From Paracholeplasma morum (GTDB lineage: Bacteria; Bacillota_I; Bacilli_A; Acholeplasmatales; UBA5453), in assembly GCF_016907055.1 (NCBI RefSeq), contig NZ_JAFBBG010000004.1:1-64000 (forward strand): 64,000 nucleotides of DNA. Reading direction: 5' to 3'. Position numbers and translations under genes: made by a program. How positions within the stretch are numbered: the stretch's first letter is position 1; every line of letters starts with the position of its first letter. The notes beneath the pieces are model-generated. The model saw nothing but the letters and a program-made list of their open reading frames with translations, searched no databases and was not told the DNA's origin. Shown in pieces: positions 51,745-60,614 of the stretch.

Positions 51745-54309
51745 TTATTTATTAACGCGATTGTAAGCTTCTTCTAGAGCAGCTTGATAAATATCTTTGT
51801 ACGTATTAACTGTTGCATCGCCAACTGTCTTATTTACATAAGTTGAGAAATAGACTTCTTTAGTGACTGATAATCCTTCACCTGAGAATGCATTACGAAC
51901 TAATTTCTTAAGTTCAGCATCTGCCCATAGGTCGTCATATGTTAATGTTGCCATGTCTTGGCTTTGGTCTTTAGTTAATGCAAATAGAGATGGAGCAAGT
52001 CTGTACCAAGGGTTTGTACTTTCGTATTGACCTGCAAGTCTGAATGTACCAGCGTTAACTGCTACGTTAATTCTTTCAATACCTGCAATACCTTGATCAG
52101 ATAATGTTTGATACTCTAAGCCTAAGCCACGGATGTGACCAATTGCCATTGTAGCACCAACAAAGTTTCTTAGGTAGTTAATCATGTTACCTTTAGCTAA
52201 TGTAGTCATTTCTGCCATTGCTGCATCAGAAATCTTTGGAATCATTTCGCCATTGTATGAGATTTGACCATCGATGTAACCAGCAGGTCCATATAAATGA
52301 ACGTTACCGATTGAATCATTTGAAGAATAATCATACATACCATCAACTAGAGTTAATATTCTAGCTAGTTTAGCTGTATCATTCTCAACTGATTTAACAA
52401 TACCCCAAGCTTCATTCTTAAGGGATCTAACACCTTCTGAGAAGTGGAAATATTGACCATCACCTAACCAGTTGTTTACTGGAGGTAAAATTGCTTCAAA
52501 ACGGAATGTTGGGTCTAATTCTTTGGCTTTATTAATGTAACCTTGTGGAGTTGATGATGCGTTGAAATCATAAGTCATGAACCCGTATGAACCTTCAAGT
52601 AAGATTTGTCTGTGGTCAGTCTTAGTTGAAGCGTCGAAGTTTTGGTTAATTAGGCCATCTTTGAACATATTTGATAATTGAGTAACACCATCGATTGTAG
52701 CTTCTTCAGCTCTTGCATCTTTAATAGATCCATCTTGATCGAAGTATACCCATTGGTATCTTGAGAACATACCACGTAGACCGAACATTTCTAATGAACG
52801 GAATAGGTTTCTAATACGTGAGTTTTCTGATGTTCTTGGGAACATAGCTTCAACTGCTGTTTTAGGTGTTGCGTGTTCTCTTGTTAAGTATTTAGGGTTT
52901 GCTTTAACAACGTGCATTAATGCTAACATTTCATCTACATCGTAAGCTGCATCAGTTCCAACAAATACGTCAGAAAGTTTTGCATAACCTTGGTTACCAT
53001 AAGTTGCTTGCATGTAAGTTCTGAATGCTTCAGCTAATGAAGCACCAGTCTTGTTTTGAATAGCTTCAAGTGTAGTTAAAATGTTTGCTGTGTGAGCTTT
53101 TTTAACTACTCTAGTTGTACCATCAGCATTAGCAACTGTTACGTTAACGTCTAATGATTCTGGAGTAGTAGTTTCAACTGTGAATGTTCCTGCATAAGCT
53201 TCTGCATCGAAAGTTGGAGAAACTTCATCAAGAATATCTTGCACCCAGTCAATACGAACTAAGAACATTTGTTCGATTTCACCGAAACCATCGAAGTAAG
53301 GTGTATAGTAAATACCACCGTCTGCCGCAGTCATAGATGCTCTTACAGCTGGATTAGCTGTTAAGAATGCATTTAAGTTTGGCATTGAGTTTAAGTATTT
53401 AGAAATATCAACGAAGTTACCATTGATACCATACTCAGTTAAGTTAGCACCTGTTGAGTTGATTAAATCAACACCATCAAATGAAGATGCTAGATAAGCT
53501 TTGAATTGGTTATCAGTGTTGTCTGATTGTTTCTTGTCAACAAATTTAATGTTTAATTTAGATTGTAATGCTTCCCATACAGGTAGTAAATCGCCTTCAT
53601 TATATGTTTTACCATTTAATGATTTGTATGGAGTAGTTTCTTGGAAACTAATACCTCTACCTTGGTAGTTGTATGCAAAGTTAACAGTAACCGCTTTAGA
53701 AGGATCATCTTCAACGAACTTATCGCTAATCATTACAGAGATTGTAGCTGATTTACCTTCATGAGTAACTGTTAAAGTCTTAAGACCTGCTGTTAATGAA
53801 TCAAAACCAGTAACAGTGTAGTCTGATGTTGTTAAAGTTTCTTCTGTGCCATCACTATAAAGTGCTTTAACAACCATACCATTCAAGCTTAACACACCAT
53901 TTAGACCATATGTAGTCTTGTTAGGTAGTGATACGACTTGGATAGCTAATAATGTAGCTGGAGCTTCTGGGTCAGCAACAACAACGCTAAATGAAGCTGT
54001 TAATGAACCTACAGTTACAGTTACTGTTTTCAAACCTGCAGCAGCTGAACTAAATCCAGATACTTGGTATTGATTTTCGCCGGTTCCTGCATTGATAATG
54101 ACACTTGAGCCATCATTATAGATGCCATCAACTTGCATACCAGCTAAGTCTAGTGATTCACCAACTAGATAAGATGTTTTAGTAGGTACTACTTTAACTG
54201 CGATCGAAACAAGTTTCTTTTCTTCTTTTGTTCCGCCGTTGTCTTTAATACAACCCGCTAAAACGAATAGTGATAATACCATTAGTACTATCCCAAACAT
54301 TTTTTTCAT
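51745..54309 (-). CDS. Oligouronide-binding lipoprotein with two N-terminal Ig-like domains
   Basis: The 854-residue protein has a lipoprotein signal (MKKMFGIVLMVLSLFVLAGC, Cys20). Two Big_3-type Ig-like repeats follow: about 33-113 (TKTSYLVGESLDLAGMQVDGIYNDGS, AAGLKTVTVTVG) and 116-197 (NKTTYGLNGVLSLNGMVVKALYSDGT, TAGLKTLTVTHEG). From about 207 onward it resembles large LplA/YtcQ-type solute-binding proteins (LYPAxx-like FVDISKYLNSMPNLNAFL, GIYYTPYFDGFGEIEQMFLVRIDWVQDILDE, YGFMTYDFNAS). With LplB/LplC permeases downstream in the name list, it should deliver oligogalacturonides. The Ig repeats may hold the domain away from the membrane or bind polymer. SD GAGGAGG. Confidence 0.9.
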   Translation of the reverse strand: MKKMFGIVLMVLSLFVLAGCIKDNGGTKEEKKLVSIAVKVVPTKTSYLVGESLDLAGMQVDGIYNDGSSVIINAGTGENQYQVSGFSSAAAGLKTVTVTVGSLTASFSVVVADPEAPATLLAIQVVSLPNKTTYGLNGVLSLNGMVVKALYSDGTEETLTTSDYTVTGFDSLTAGLKTLTVTHEGKSATISVMISDKFVEDDPSKAVTVNFAYNYQGRGISFQETTPYKSLNGKTYNEGDLLPVWEALQSKLNIKFVDKKQSDNTDNQFKAYLASSFDGVDLINSTGANLTEYGINGNFVDISKYLNSMPNLNAFLTANPAVRASMTAADGGIYYTPYFDGFGEIEQMFLVRIDWVQDILDEVSPTFDAEAYAGTFTVETTTPESLDVNVTVANADGTTRVVKKAHTANILTTLEAIQNKTGASLAEAFRTYMQATYGNQGYAKLSDVFVGTDAAYDVDEMLALMHVVKANPKYLTREHATPKTAVEAMFPRTSENSRIRNLFRSLEMFGLRGMFSRYQWVYFDQDGSIKDARAEEATIDGVTQLSNMFKDGLINQNFDASTKTDHRQILLEGSYGFMTYDFNASSTPQGYINKAKELDPTFRFEAILPPVNNWLGDGQYFHFSEGVRSLKNEAWGIVKSVENDTAKLARILTLVDGMYDYSSNDSIGNVHLYGPAGYIDGQISYNGEMIPKISDAAMAEMTTLAKGNMINYLRNFVGATMAIGHIRGLGLEYQTLSDQGIAGIERINVAVNAGTFRLAGQYESTNPWYRLAPSLFALTKDQSQDMATLTYDDLWADAELKKLVRNAFSGEGLSVTKEVYFSTYVNKTVGDATVNTYKDIYQAALEEAYNRVNK

Positions 54310-54330
54310 ACTTTTGTTTCCTCCTCTTTC

Positions 54331-55194
54331 CTATTCTTTAACCCCACCGACATTGACACCTTTTGCAAAATACTTCTGCAGATAAGGATAGACAATGATG
54401 ATCGGGATAATGGACATAACAATCATTGCATACATATATGAATATGGTGAATATGGTAACTGAGTGATAGATGCGTTTTCATCCATTAAATACTCAGTTA
54501 AATATCTTCTTAAGAATACTTGAAGTGGATGTTCAGTATTCCAGTTAACTAGAATCATGTTCCAGAAATAACCGTTCCAACGGGATAACGCATAGAATAA
54601 CGTTACGGTTGCAAGTGCACTCTTTGACATTGGTAAGTATACGTTGAATAAAACTTGGAATTCATTCGCACCATCAACGATTGCTGCTTCTTCAATTTCC
54701 TTTGAAACGCCACTAAAGTAGTTTCTTAACAGGATAACGTTAAAGGCTTGAACGCCGAATCCCCAAATGATTCCCCATCTGAAATCAACTCCGAACATCT
54801 TATAGTTTAAGAATGTTGGAATCATTCCAGCGCTAAACCACATAGTGAATACGATTAGGAAGTTGATTTGACTTCTAAATACCAATCGTTGTTTAGACAG
54901 TGCATAAGCTGCCATAATAGACATTGCCATTGAGAATAATGTTCCGAAGAATGTGTAGAATAGCGTATTTGTATAAGCAATCCAAAATCCTTTATCGGAC
55001 ATTACTGCTGTCAAGGCAGTCAATTGAAACTCTACTGGAAATAAGACGACTAATCCGTGTTCAAATGCATGTTTACTAGATAATGCGGCTGAAACGGTGT
55101 AGATGAACGGATATAGTGCAGCAATTGCAAATAAGGTGACTAACGTATAAGCAATGACTTTAAATATTAATTCGGTTTTGTCTAATCTTTGCAT
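54331..55194 (-). CDS. Carbohydrate ABC permease, LplC/YtcP type
   Basis: A 287-residue permease with six helices (first VIAYTLVTLFAIAALYPFIYTV) and the MalG-type EAA loop KEIEEAAIVDGANEFQVLFNVYLPMSKSALATV (about 160-192). LplC-type features include GLVVLFPVEFQLTALTAV and the end FAKGVNVGGVKE. It pairs with the LplB-type permease encoded 12 bases upstream and lies 21 bases before the binding-protein gene. Confidence 0.93.
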   Translation of the reverse strand: MQRLDKTELIFKVIAYTLVTLFAIAALYPFIYTVSAALSSKHAFEHGLVVLFPVEFQLTALTAVMSDKGFWIAYTNTLFYTFFGTLFSMAMSIMAAYALSKQRLVFRSQINFLIVFTMWFSAGMIPTFLNYKMFGVDFRWGIIWGFGVQAFNVILLRNYFSGVSKEIEEAAIVDGANEFQVLFNVYLPMSKSALATVTLFYALSRWNGYFWNMILVNWNTEHPLQVFLRRYLTEYLMDENASITQLPYSPYSYMYAMIVMSIIPIIIVYPYLQKYFAKGVNVGGVKE

Positions 55195-55205
55195 AGTTAT
55201 TCTCC

Positions 55206-56243
55206 TTAGAACAATGACGTATCAGAAACACGTCTTGAGATGAAGTTAGCACCAAGTACTAAGAACATCGCGATAATTGAGTTAAATAAATCGGCGGATG
55301 CTGCAGTATTAAGTGATACGGTAGCTCCACCCATCAACCCACCAATTCTTGTAACGAATGTTGAAATAACGTCAGCCGTTGAATAAGTTGTTGTGTCATA
55401 TAGCAATAACACTTTTTCATATCCAACTGATAAAATTTCACCTATTCTTAGAATTAACATTATGGTTAATGTTGGTGCCATACCTGGTAATGTAACATAA
55501 CGAATTTGTGCTAACTTATTCGCACCATCGATACGAGCGGCTTCATAGTTAGTTGGGCTAATTGCCATAATCGCTGCGAAGTATACGATAGAACCATAAC
55601 CTGCGCCTTCCCAAATACCAGAAATGATGTAAATGGATCTAAAGTATTGTGGCTCACGCATGATACGTGTACCTTCTTTAACTAACCCGAGATTTTGAAA
55701 GAGTGTCGTTAGAATACCAGCAGATTGGTGTGGTTCGTTACCTTCAAATAACATTAATGTAATGATTGAAGTGATAACGACTGTTGATATAAACTTAGGT
55801 AGATACGTTAAAATTTGTGTAATACTACGGTATAAATCACTCTTAATTTCTGAGAAGAACAATGCAAGAATGATTGGAACTGGGAATCCAAAGATTAGCC
55901 CATACATAGAAATCGCGAATGTATTTCTAAAAGCTTGCCAGAATTCTTTAGCGTAATCCCCAGCAATTAGTGATCTAAATGCATAAAACCCAGAGAATGG
56001 CGCTTCGCCTACGCTTAGTGTTAAGTCAGTTTGGTTCTTAAAAGCCGCCATTATCCCATAAATAGGCATGTACCTAAATATGAAGAAATAAATGAGCACT
56101 GGAACTAACATTGCATATAGTGGCCAGTCTTTTTTAATTGCCTGCCAATAGCGATGCCATTTCTTTCTTTCAAGTTCCTCGAGTAATAATTCGTGTTTCA
56201 ACTCATCATGACTCATCAATTGTACGTCTCGATTTGCTCTCAT
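55206..56243 (-). CDS. Carbohydrate ABC permease, LplB/YteP type
   Basis: A 345-residue permease with a charged cytosolic N-terminus (about 40 residues), six helices (YAMLVPVLIYFFIFRYMPIYGIMAAFKN) and the EAA loop ATNYEAARIDGANKLAQIRYVTLPGM-like stretch (SPTNYEAARIDGANKLAQIRYVTLPGMAPT, about 225-255), ending in FISRRVSDTSLF as in LplB proteins. It forms the channel with the LplC-type subunit. It overlaps the preceding membrane-protein gene by four bases. Confidence 0.93.
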   Translation of the reverse strand: MRANRDVQLMSHDELKHELLLEELERKKWHRYWQAIKKDWPLYAMLVPVLIYFFIFRYMPIYGIMAAFKNQTDLTLSVGEAPFSGFYAFRSLIAGDYAKEFWQAFRNTFAISMYGLIFGFPVPIILALFFSEIKSDLYRSITQILTYLPKFISTVVITSIITLMLFEGNEPHQSAGILTTLFQNLGLVKEGTRIMREPQYFRSIYIISGIWEGAGYGSIVYFAAIMAISPTNYEAARIDGANKLAQIRYVTLPGMAPTLTIMLILRIGEILSVGYEKVLLLYDTTTYSTADVISTFVTRIGGLMGGATVSLNTAASADLFNSIIAMFLVLGANFISRRVSDTSLF

Positions 56244-56803
56244 ACTTGTCCCTCTTGTTGTCTTTCTTTAATTTGCTTAAGCAGATATTTTTCCATATCT
56301 ACCAAAAAATCTTCTTGTCGTCTAGCAATCATTAATACAACTAGACCTAATACTATATTTAGCGCATGTCTGGTCGCCATAATACTCCACTCTACTTTGT
56401 CAAACAGTATAAATTGCGAGAGTATCTGAAACCCAAATAATCCGATATACCCTGTGATAAAGTATAAGATAATTAATAAAGGTTCATCCCTAATGTAATT
56501 TCTTCGGGTGATTTTAAACCAAATCATTGATAATGTTAATCCAAATATCGAAGTGATATACAATATCATCGGTAAAAACTCGAAATTCTTAAATAATATC
56601 GTGTGCAATACAGCCACTGCGGCAGTTGGGATTAACCCCCATTTCCCCCATCTTATGTAAACAATCAATAGGATTGGAGTCGATAAGGTGACATAGAAGA
56701 ATATTAACTCTTTTTGACTGGCAAAAAAACCAATCAGATCGATGAGCACACAGAGGATGCTCCAAACTAAGATATCTAGTTTTCGGTACTTAGCTATTGT
56801 CAA
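56240..56803 (-). CDS. Membrane protein at the head of the uronate transport operon
   Basis: A 187-residue unrecognised protein with five to six hydrophobic helices (LDILVWSILCVLIDLIGFFAS; LIFFYVTLSTPILLIVYIRW; WGLIPTAAVAVLHTILF; MILYITSIFGLTLSMIWF; LLIILYFITGYIGLFGFQILSQF; LNIVLGLVVLMIA) and a charged C-terminal helix. The layout is faintly like ECF S subunits, but no family is assured. The start is TTG 56803, eight bases beyond AGGAG; the frame reaches upstream into the divergent esterase without an SD. It is coupled to the LplB gene (ATGA). Confidence 0.65.
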   Translation of the reverse strand: MTIAKYRKLDILVWSILCVLIDLIGFFASQKELIFFYVTLSTPILLIVYIRWGKWGLIPTAAVAVLHTILFKNFEFLPMILYITSIFGLTLSMIWFKITRRNYIRDEPLLIILYFITGYIGLFGFQILSQFILFDKVEWSIMATRHALNIVLGLVVLMIARRQEDFLVDMEKYLLKQIKERQQEGQV

Positions 56804-56825
56804 ACCAACCGCTCCTTTATATAAT
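56797..56825 (+). promoter_or_regulatory. Promoter of the pectin methylesterase gene
   Basis: TTGTCA (56797-56802), 17 bases, TATAAT (56820-56825). It overlaps the start region of the divergent membrane-protein gene, so the two units may compete for RNA polymerase. Confidence 0.75.
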
Positions 56826-56848
56826 AGGTTTGAAACGAGGACATTTAT

Positions 56849-57721
56849 ATGAAACTTTCTGTTACACCAAATGACAACATTCAAAACTTATTAGATCAAA
56901 TTCCATTATCTGAAACCATTCATCTATACTTAGCTGATGGCTTCTACTATCAAAAACTAACCTTAAGACATCCAAACATGATTATTGAAGGTGAATCACA
57001 CGATGCAATCATCACTCACGATGACCATGCACTTAAGTTCCATCAAGATGGCCTATTAATGAACACTTTTAGAACTCAAACTGTCTTAGTATTAGGCGAC
57101 TCAATTACCTTGAGAAATCTAACCATTCTCAACACCAGTGGCAAGGGTGAGAAAATCGGTCAAGCGATAGCGCTTTCATCCTATGGTGATAACACGGTAA
57201 TTGATAACTGTGTGCTTAAATCCACTCAGGATACGGTTTTCTTCGGTCCGCTTCCAGAAGATTTATGCAAACGATATACTCACATTTTGGCCAAAGAAGA
57301 GCTTTCATTACGACCTCTTAAACACTTTGTATTCCGTTCAACCATCGAAGGTGATATTGATTTCATTTTTGGTTCAAGCGATGCTTTCTTTGACAACTGT
57401 ACGATCATTTCGAATGGTAACGGATATATTACAGCACCATCTACACATCCCAAATCATCGTTCGGGCTGGTATTTAATGACTGTATATTTCAATCAAAAG
57501 GGGATTTCAAAGTCATCCTAGGAAGACCTTGGAGAAGTGGTGGTTCTTCGATTTTCATCCATTCTAAGTTCCGATCAAGTATTGATCAAAACCGATTTGA
57601 TGATTGGTCAAAACCTTTCTATCACTTCTATGAAACGCCTTATGTTTCATCCATTCATTCTAAACCATTGCCCGAAGCAATGTTAAATTCAATTTTAGAG
57701 ATTATCGCTAACAAGCGATAA
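56849..57721 (+). CDS. Pectin methylesterase (CE8), cytoplasmic
   Basis: This carbohydrate esterase removes methyl groups from galacturonate residues, giving methanol and free acid. The 290 residues are a right-handed beta-helix with CE8 motifs: STQDTVFFGP (Gln-Asp, about 126-136), EGDIDFIFGSSDAFFDNC with the catalytic Asp (about 168-185), YITAPSTHP and LGRPWRSGGSS (substrate-binding Arg and Trp). No signal peptide is seen, so it would act on imported methylated oligogalacturonides before GH28. It is the only plus-strand gene of the locus, with its own promoter and terminator. CGAGGA is the ribosome site. Confidence 0.93.
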   Translation: MKLSVTPNDNIQNLLDQIPLSETIHLYLADGFYYQKLTLRHPNMIIEGESHDAIITHDDHALKFHQDGLLMNTFRTQTVLVLGDSITLRNLTILNTSGKGEKIGQAIALSSYGDNTVIDNCVLKSTQDTVFFGPLPEDLCKRYTHILAKEELSLRPLKHFVFRSTIEGDIDFIFGSSDAFFDNCTIISNGNGYITAPSTHPKSSFGLVFNDCIFQSKGDFKVILGRPWRSGGSSIFIHSKFRSSIDQNRFDDWSKPFYHFYETPYVSSIHSKPLPEAMLNSILEIIANKR

Positions 57722-57728
57722 TTTTTTT
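57701..57728 (+). terminator. Terminator of the pectin methylesterase gene, overlapping its stop codon
   Basis: ATTATCGCT, loop AACA, AGCGATAAT then seven T. The TAA stop is part of the stem, and the T run touches the convergent uxaC stop. Confidence 0.85.
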
Positions 57729-59118
57729 ACATACCGAAGTATTTATTAGCGTTATTGTAGCTAATGTCTTCGACAATTCTACCAAGCACTTCTAGGTCAT
57801 AAGGGAATAATCCATCTTCAACCAATGAGCCGATTTTATTACATAATAATCGTCTAAAGTACTCATGTCTAGGATAGCTTAAGAAGCTTCTTGAATCTGT
57901 TAACATTCCAACAAATCTTGAAAGTAATCCGTTATTAGCTAATGCATCAATTTGCTTGCTCATGCCATCAATGGTGTCATTGAACCACCAAGCTGAACCA
58001 CATTGAAGTTTACCAGGTGTTTTTCCATCTTGGAAAGCTTGCATTAGTGTAACAACCACATCGTGATCTCTTGGATTTAACGCGTAGATGATTGTTTTTG
58101 GAAGTTCATCATTGCTATCTAGTGCATCTAAGATGTGTGATAAAGGTTTCGCAATTAAATCATCATTGATTGCATCATATCCTGTATCTGGTCCCAGTTT
58201 TTCTAACATACGTTTTGAATTGTTTCTAAGTGCACCAATATGATATTGTTGAACCCATCCACGTTTATGATAGTTTTTCCCTAAGAAAATCAACATATAA
58301 CCTTTATACTTTTCGATTTCATCTTGTGATAATTGAATACCGCTTCTAGCACGTTTAAATATCACTTCGATGTCTTCTTTTGTAAATGGACGATAATATA
58401 TTGAATCTAGACCATGGTCAGATAATTTACATCCATGTTGCGCAAAATAGTCCATACGTTGTTCTAAGGCATTTTCCAAATCTGTCAATTCATTAATTGA
58501 AAACAGAACTGTTTGAGCTAATTGCTCAATCCAAGAGTTAAACCATGATAATTCGATATTGATCGCCTTATCAGGTCTAAACGCAGGTAATACCTTAAAT
58601 GGGTTGTTTTCAGCTTTTAACTTTACGTGCCAAGCTAGATCATCCACTGGATCATCTGTTGTACAAACAACTTTGACATTGCTCATTTCAATGAATTTTT
58701 TAGGGGTTAACTCTTTTAGTTTTAAGTTTGCTTCTTGATAAATCTCTAAGGCAGTTTTTGGTGTTAAGAGTTTGTTAATCCCAAAGAAACGTTGAAGTTC
58801 CAAGTGGGACCAATGAAACAGTGGGTTGCCAACTAAATATGGCATCACTTCCGCATATTTCATAAACTTATCAAAATCAGGTTTTGATCCAGTAACGAAC
58901 TCTTCACTCACGCCATTCGCACGCATTAAGCGCCATTTGTAGTGATCGCCACCAAGCCAAACTTTACTTAAATTCTCAAAAGGTTTGTTTTCATAAATTT
59001 CTTTTGGATTTAAATGACAATGATAGTCAATGATTGGCATTTTTGCTGCATAAGTGTGATATAAGGTTTTTGCTACTTCATTTTGTAACAAGAAATCTTT
59101 ATCCATAAATGGTTTCAT
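57727..59118 (-). CDS. uxaC: Glucuronate/galacturonate isomerase UxaC
   Basis: UxaC isomerises D-galacturonate to D-tagaturonate (and glucuronate to fructuronate). The 463 residues start MKPFMDKDFLLQNEVAKTLYHTYAAKMPIIDYHCHLNP, with the amidohydrolase-type metal motif HCHLNP. Further family segments are WLGGDHYKWRLMRANGV, VVCTTDDPVDDLAWH, MLTDSRSFLSYPRHEYFRRLLCNKIG and the end NNANKYF. Length and motifs are standard. It is last in uxaB-uxaA-uxaC, 11 bases after uxaA. Confidence 0.97.
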   Translation of the reverse strand: MKPFMDKDFLLQNEVAKTLYHTYAAKMPIIDYHCHLNPKEIYENKPFENLSKVWLGGDHYKWRLMRANGVSEEFVTGSKPDFDKFMKYAEVMPYLVGNPLFHWSHLELQRFFGINKLLTPKTALEIYQEANLKLKELTPKKFIEMSNVKVVCTTDDPVDDLAWHVKLKAENNPFKVLPAFRPDKAINIELSWFNSWIEQLAQTVLFSINELTDLENALEQRMDYFAQHGCKLSDHGLDSIYYRPFTKEDIEVIFKRARSGIQLSQDEIEKYKGYMLIFLGKNYHKRGWVQQYHIGALRNNSKRMLEKLGPDTGYDAINDDLIAKPLSHILDALDSNDELPKTIIYALNPRDHDVVVTLMQAFQDGKTPGKLQCGSAWWFNDTIDGMSKQIDALANNGLLSRFVGMLTDSRSFLSYPRHEYFRRLLCNKIGSLVEDGLFPYDLEVLGRIVEDISYNNANKYFGM

Positions 59119-59129
59119 ATAATTACTCC

Positions 59130-60614
59130 TTATAGGATGACGCCAGTTTTGAATATACCAATTTCTCTAAAGTTATTGATTTCATTACGGGTCTTTTTCC
59201 CATTTACAACTTCAACTATGAAGTCAATAAATGATTCTAACAAGGCTTCCATATCAACACCTTCAGTTAAACTGCCAGCGTTGAAATCGATCCAGTTTGG
59301 TTTTTTCTTATATATTTCAGTGTTTGTTGATACTTTAATCGTTGGAATAAATCCACCAAATGGTGTTCCTCGTCCAGTCGAGAATAGTACTAATTGACAG
59401 CCGCTCATTCCAAGTGTTGTAACAGATACAAGGTCATTACCTGGGGCGCTGATTAAGTTTAAACCTTTTGTCTTAAGACGATCAGTTTGACCTAATACAT
59501 CGCAAACCACTGATAACCCAGCTTTTTGTGTACAACCAAGAGATTTATCCTCTAATGTTGTGATTCCACCGTTTTTATTTCCTGGAGATGGGTTGTCATA
59601 AATGACTTGATTATTAGATTTATAGTAATCTTTGAAATCATTGATCAAGTGAACTGTCTTTTCAAACACTTCTTGGTTTTTAGCTCTGCGCATTAAAATC
59701 TTTTCGGCACCAAACATTTCAGGAACTTCAGTTAACACAGTTGTTCCACCGTAATGCGTGATGTAATCTGATAATTTACCAAGTAATGGGTTTGCAGTAA
59801 TACCACTCAATCCATCTGATCCACCGCATTTCAAACCAATTCTAAGTTCAGAGACATCAGCTTTTGTGCGTTTATCATTCTTCATTGCTTCATAGAGTTC
59901 TTTTAATGCATCAAGTCCAACTTCTAATTCATCTTCAACTTCTTGCATAACAAGGAATTTAACTCTCTCAGGGTCATAAGAACCATAAGATTCTCTAAAC
60001 TCTTTAACTTGATTGTTTTCACAACCTAATCCTAGAACCAATACGGCTCCAGCGTTTGGATGTTTGGAGATGTTTTGAAGGGTTTCCTTTGTATTCTCAT
60101 GGTCATCACCCATTTGTGAACACCCAAATTGGTGTCCAAATACGTGAATGCCATCAAACTCAGGACCTGGATTAACTTCGCGCATGAACAAATCTGCTAA
60201 TTGTCTTGTTTGTCCAACGATACAACCTACTGTTGGAACAATCCAAAGTTCATTTCTAATTCCGATTTCTCCATTTTTTCTCTTATAAACATAAACATCT
60301 CTGTTTTTCGGTTTAACTTCATAAGATTCAAATTGAGGTTCATAGGTATAATCAAGTACATCGTTCAAGTTCGTAGAAACGTTATGAGTGTGTACGTGTG
60401 AGCCTTTTAAAATTTTCGTTGTCGCATGACCGATTGGAAAACCATATTTGACGATATCTTCATTCGGTTCAATGTCTTTTAAAGCAATCTTATGCCCTTT
60501 GATGACATCGTTTAATAATGTGACACCATTCACAACCTCACCAGCTTTTAATTCTACTAGTGCGATCATGACATTATCATCTGGGTTAATGATCAAAAAC
60601 TTAGTGTTGTCCAT
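59130..60614 (-). CDS. uxaA: Altronate dehydratase UxaA
   Basis: UxaA dehydrates D-altronate to 2-keto-3-deoxygluconate, using iron. The 494 residues comprise an N-terminal SAF domain (LIINPDDNVMIALVELKAGE, IKGHKIALKDIEPNEDIVKYGFPIGHAT, SHVHTHN) and the large catalytic part with RKNGEIGIRNELWIVPTVGCI, HQFGCSQMGDDHENTKETL, GLGCENNQV, GLKCGGSDGLSGITANPLLG and GNKNGGITTLEDKSLGCTQKAG. Full length, single chain. It overlaps uxaB by 14 bases. Confidence 0.97.
   Translation of the reverse strand: MDNTKFLIINPDDNVMIALVELKAGEVVNGVTLLNDVIKGHKIALKDIEPNEDIVKYGFPIGHATTKILKGSHVHTHNVSTNLNDVLDYTYEPQFESYEVKPKNRDVYVYKRKNGEIGIRNELWIVPTVGCIVGQTRQLADLFMREVNPGPEFDGIHVFGHQFGCSQMGDDHENTKETLQNISKHPNAGAVLVLGLGCENNQVKEFRESYGSYDPERVKFLVMQEVEDELEVGLDALKELYEAMKNDKRTKADVSELRIGLKCGGSDGLSGITANPLLGKLSDYITHYGGTTVLTEVPEMFGAEKILMRRAKNQEVFEKTVHLINDFKDYYKSNNQVIYDNPSPGNKNGGITTLEDKSLGCTQKAGLSVVCDVLGQTDRLKTKGLNLISAPGNDLVSVTTLGMSGCQLVLFSTGRGTPFGGFIPTIKVSTNTEIYKKKPNWIDFNAGSLTEGVDMEALLESFIDFIVEVVNGKKTRNEINNFREIGIFKTGVIL

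Noticed and set aside
57201-57521. Plus-strand open frame inside the pectin methylesterase gene
   Set aside because: It is a shifted-frame shadow of a gene with intact CE8 motifs.
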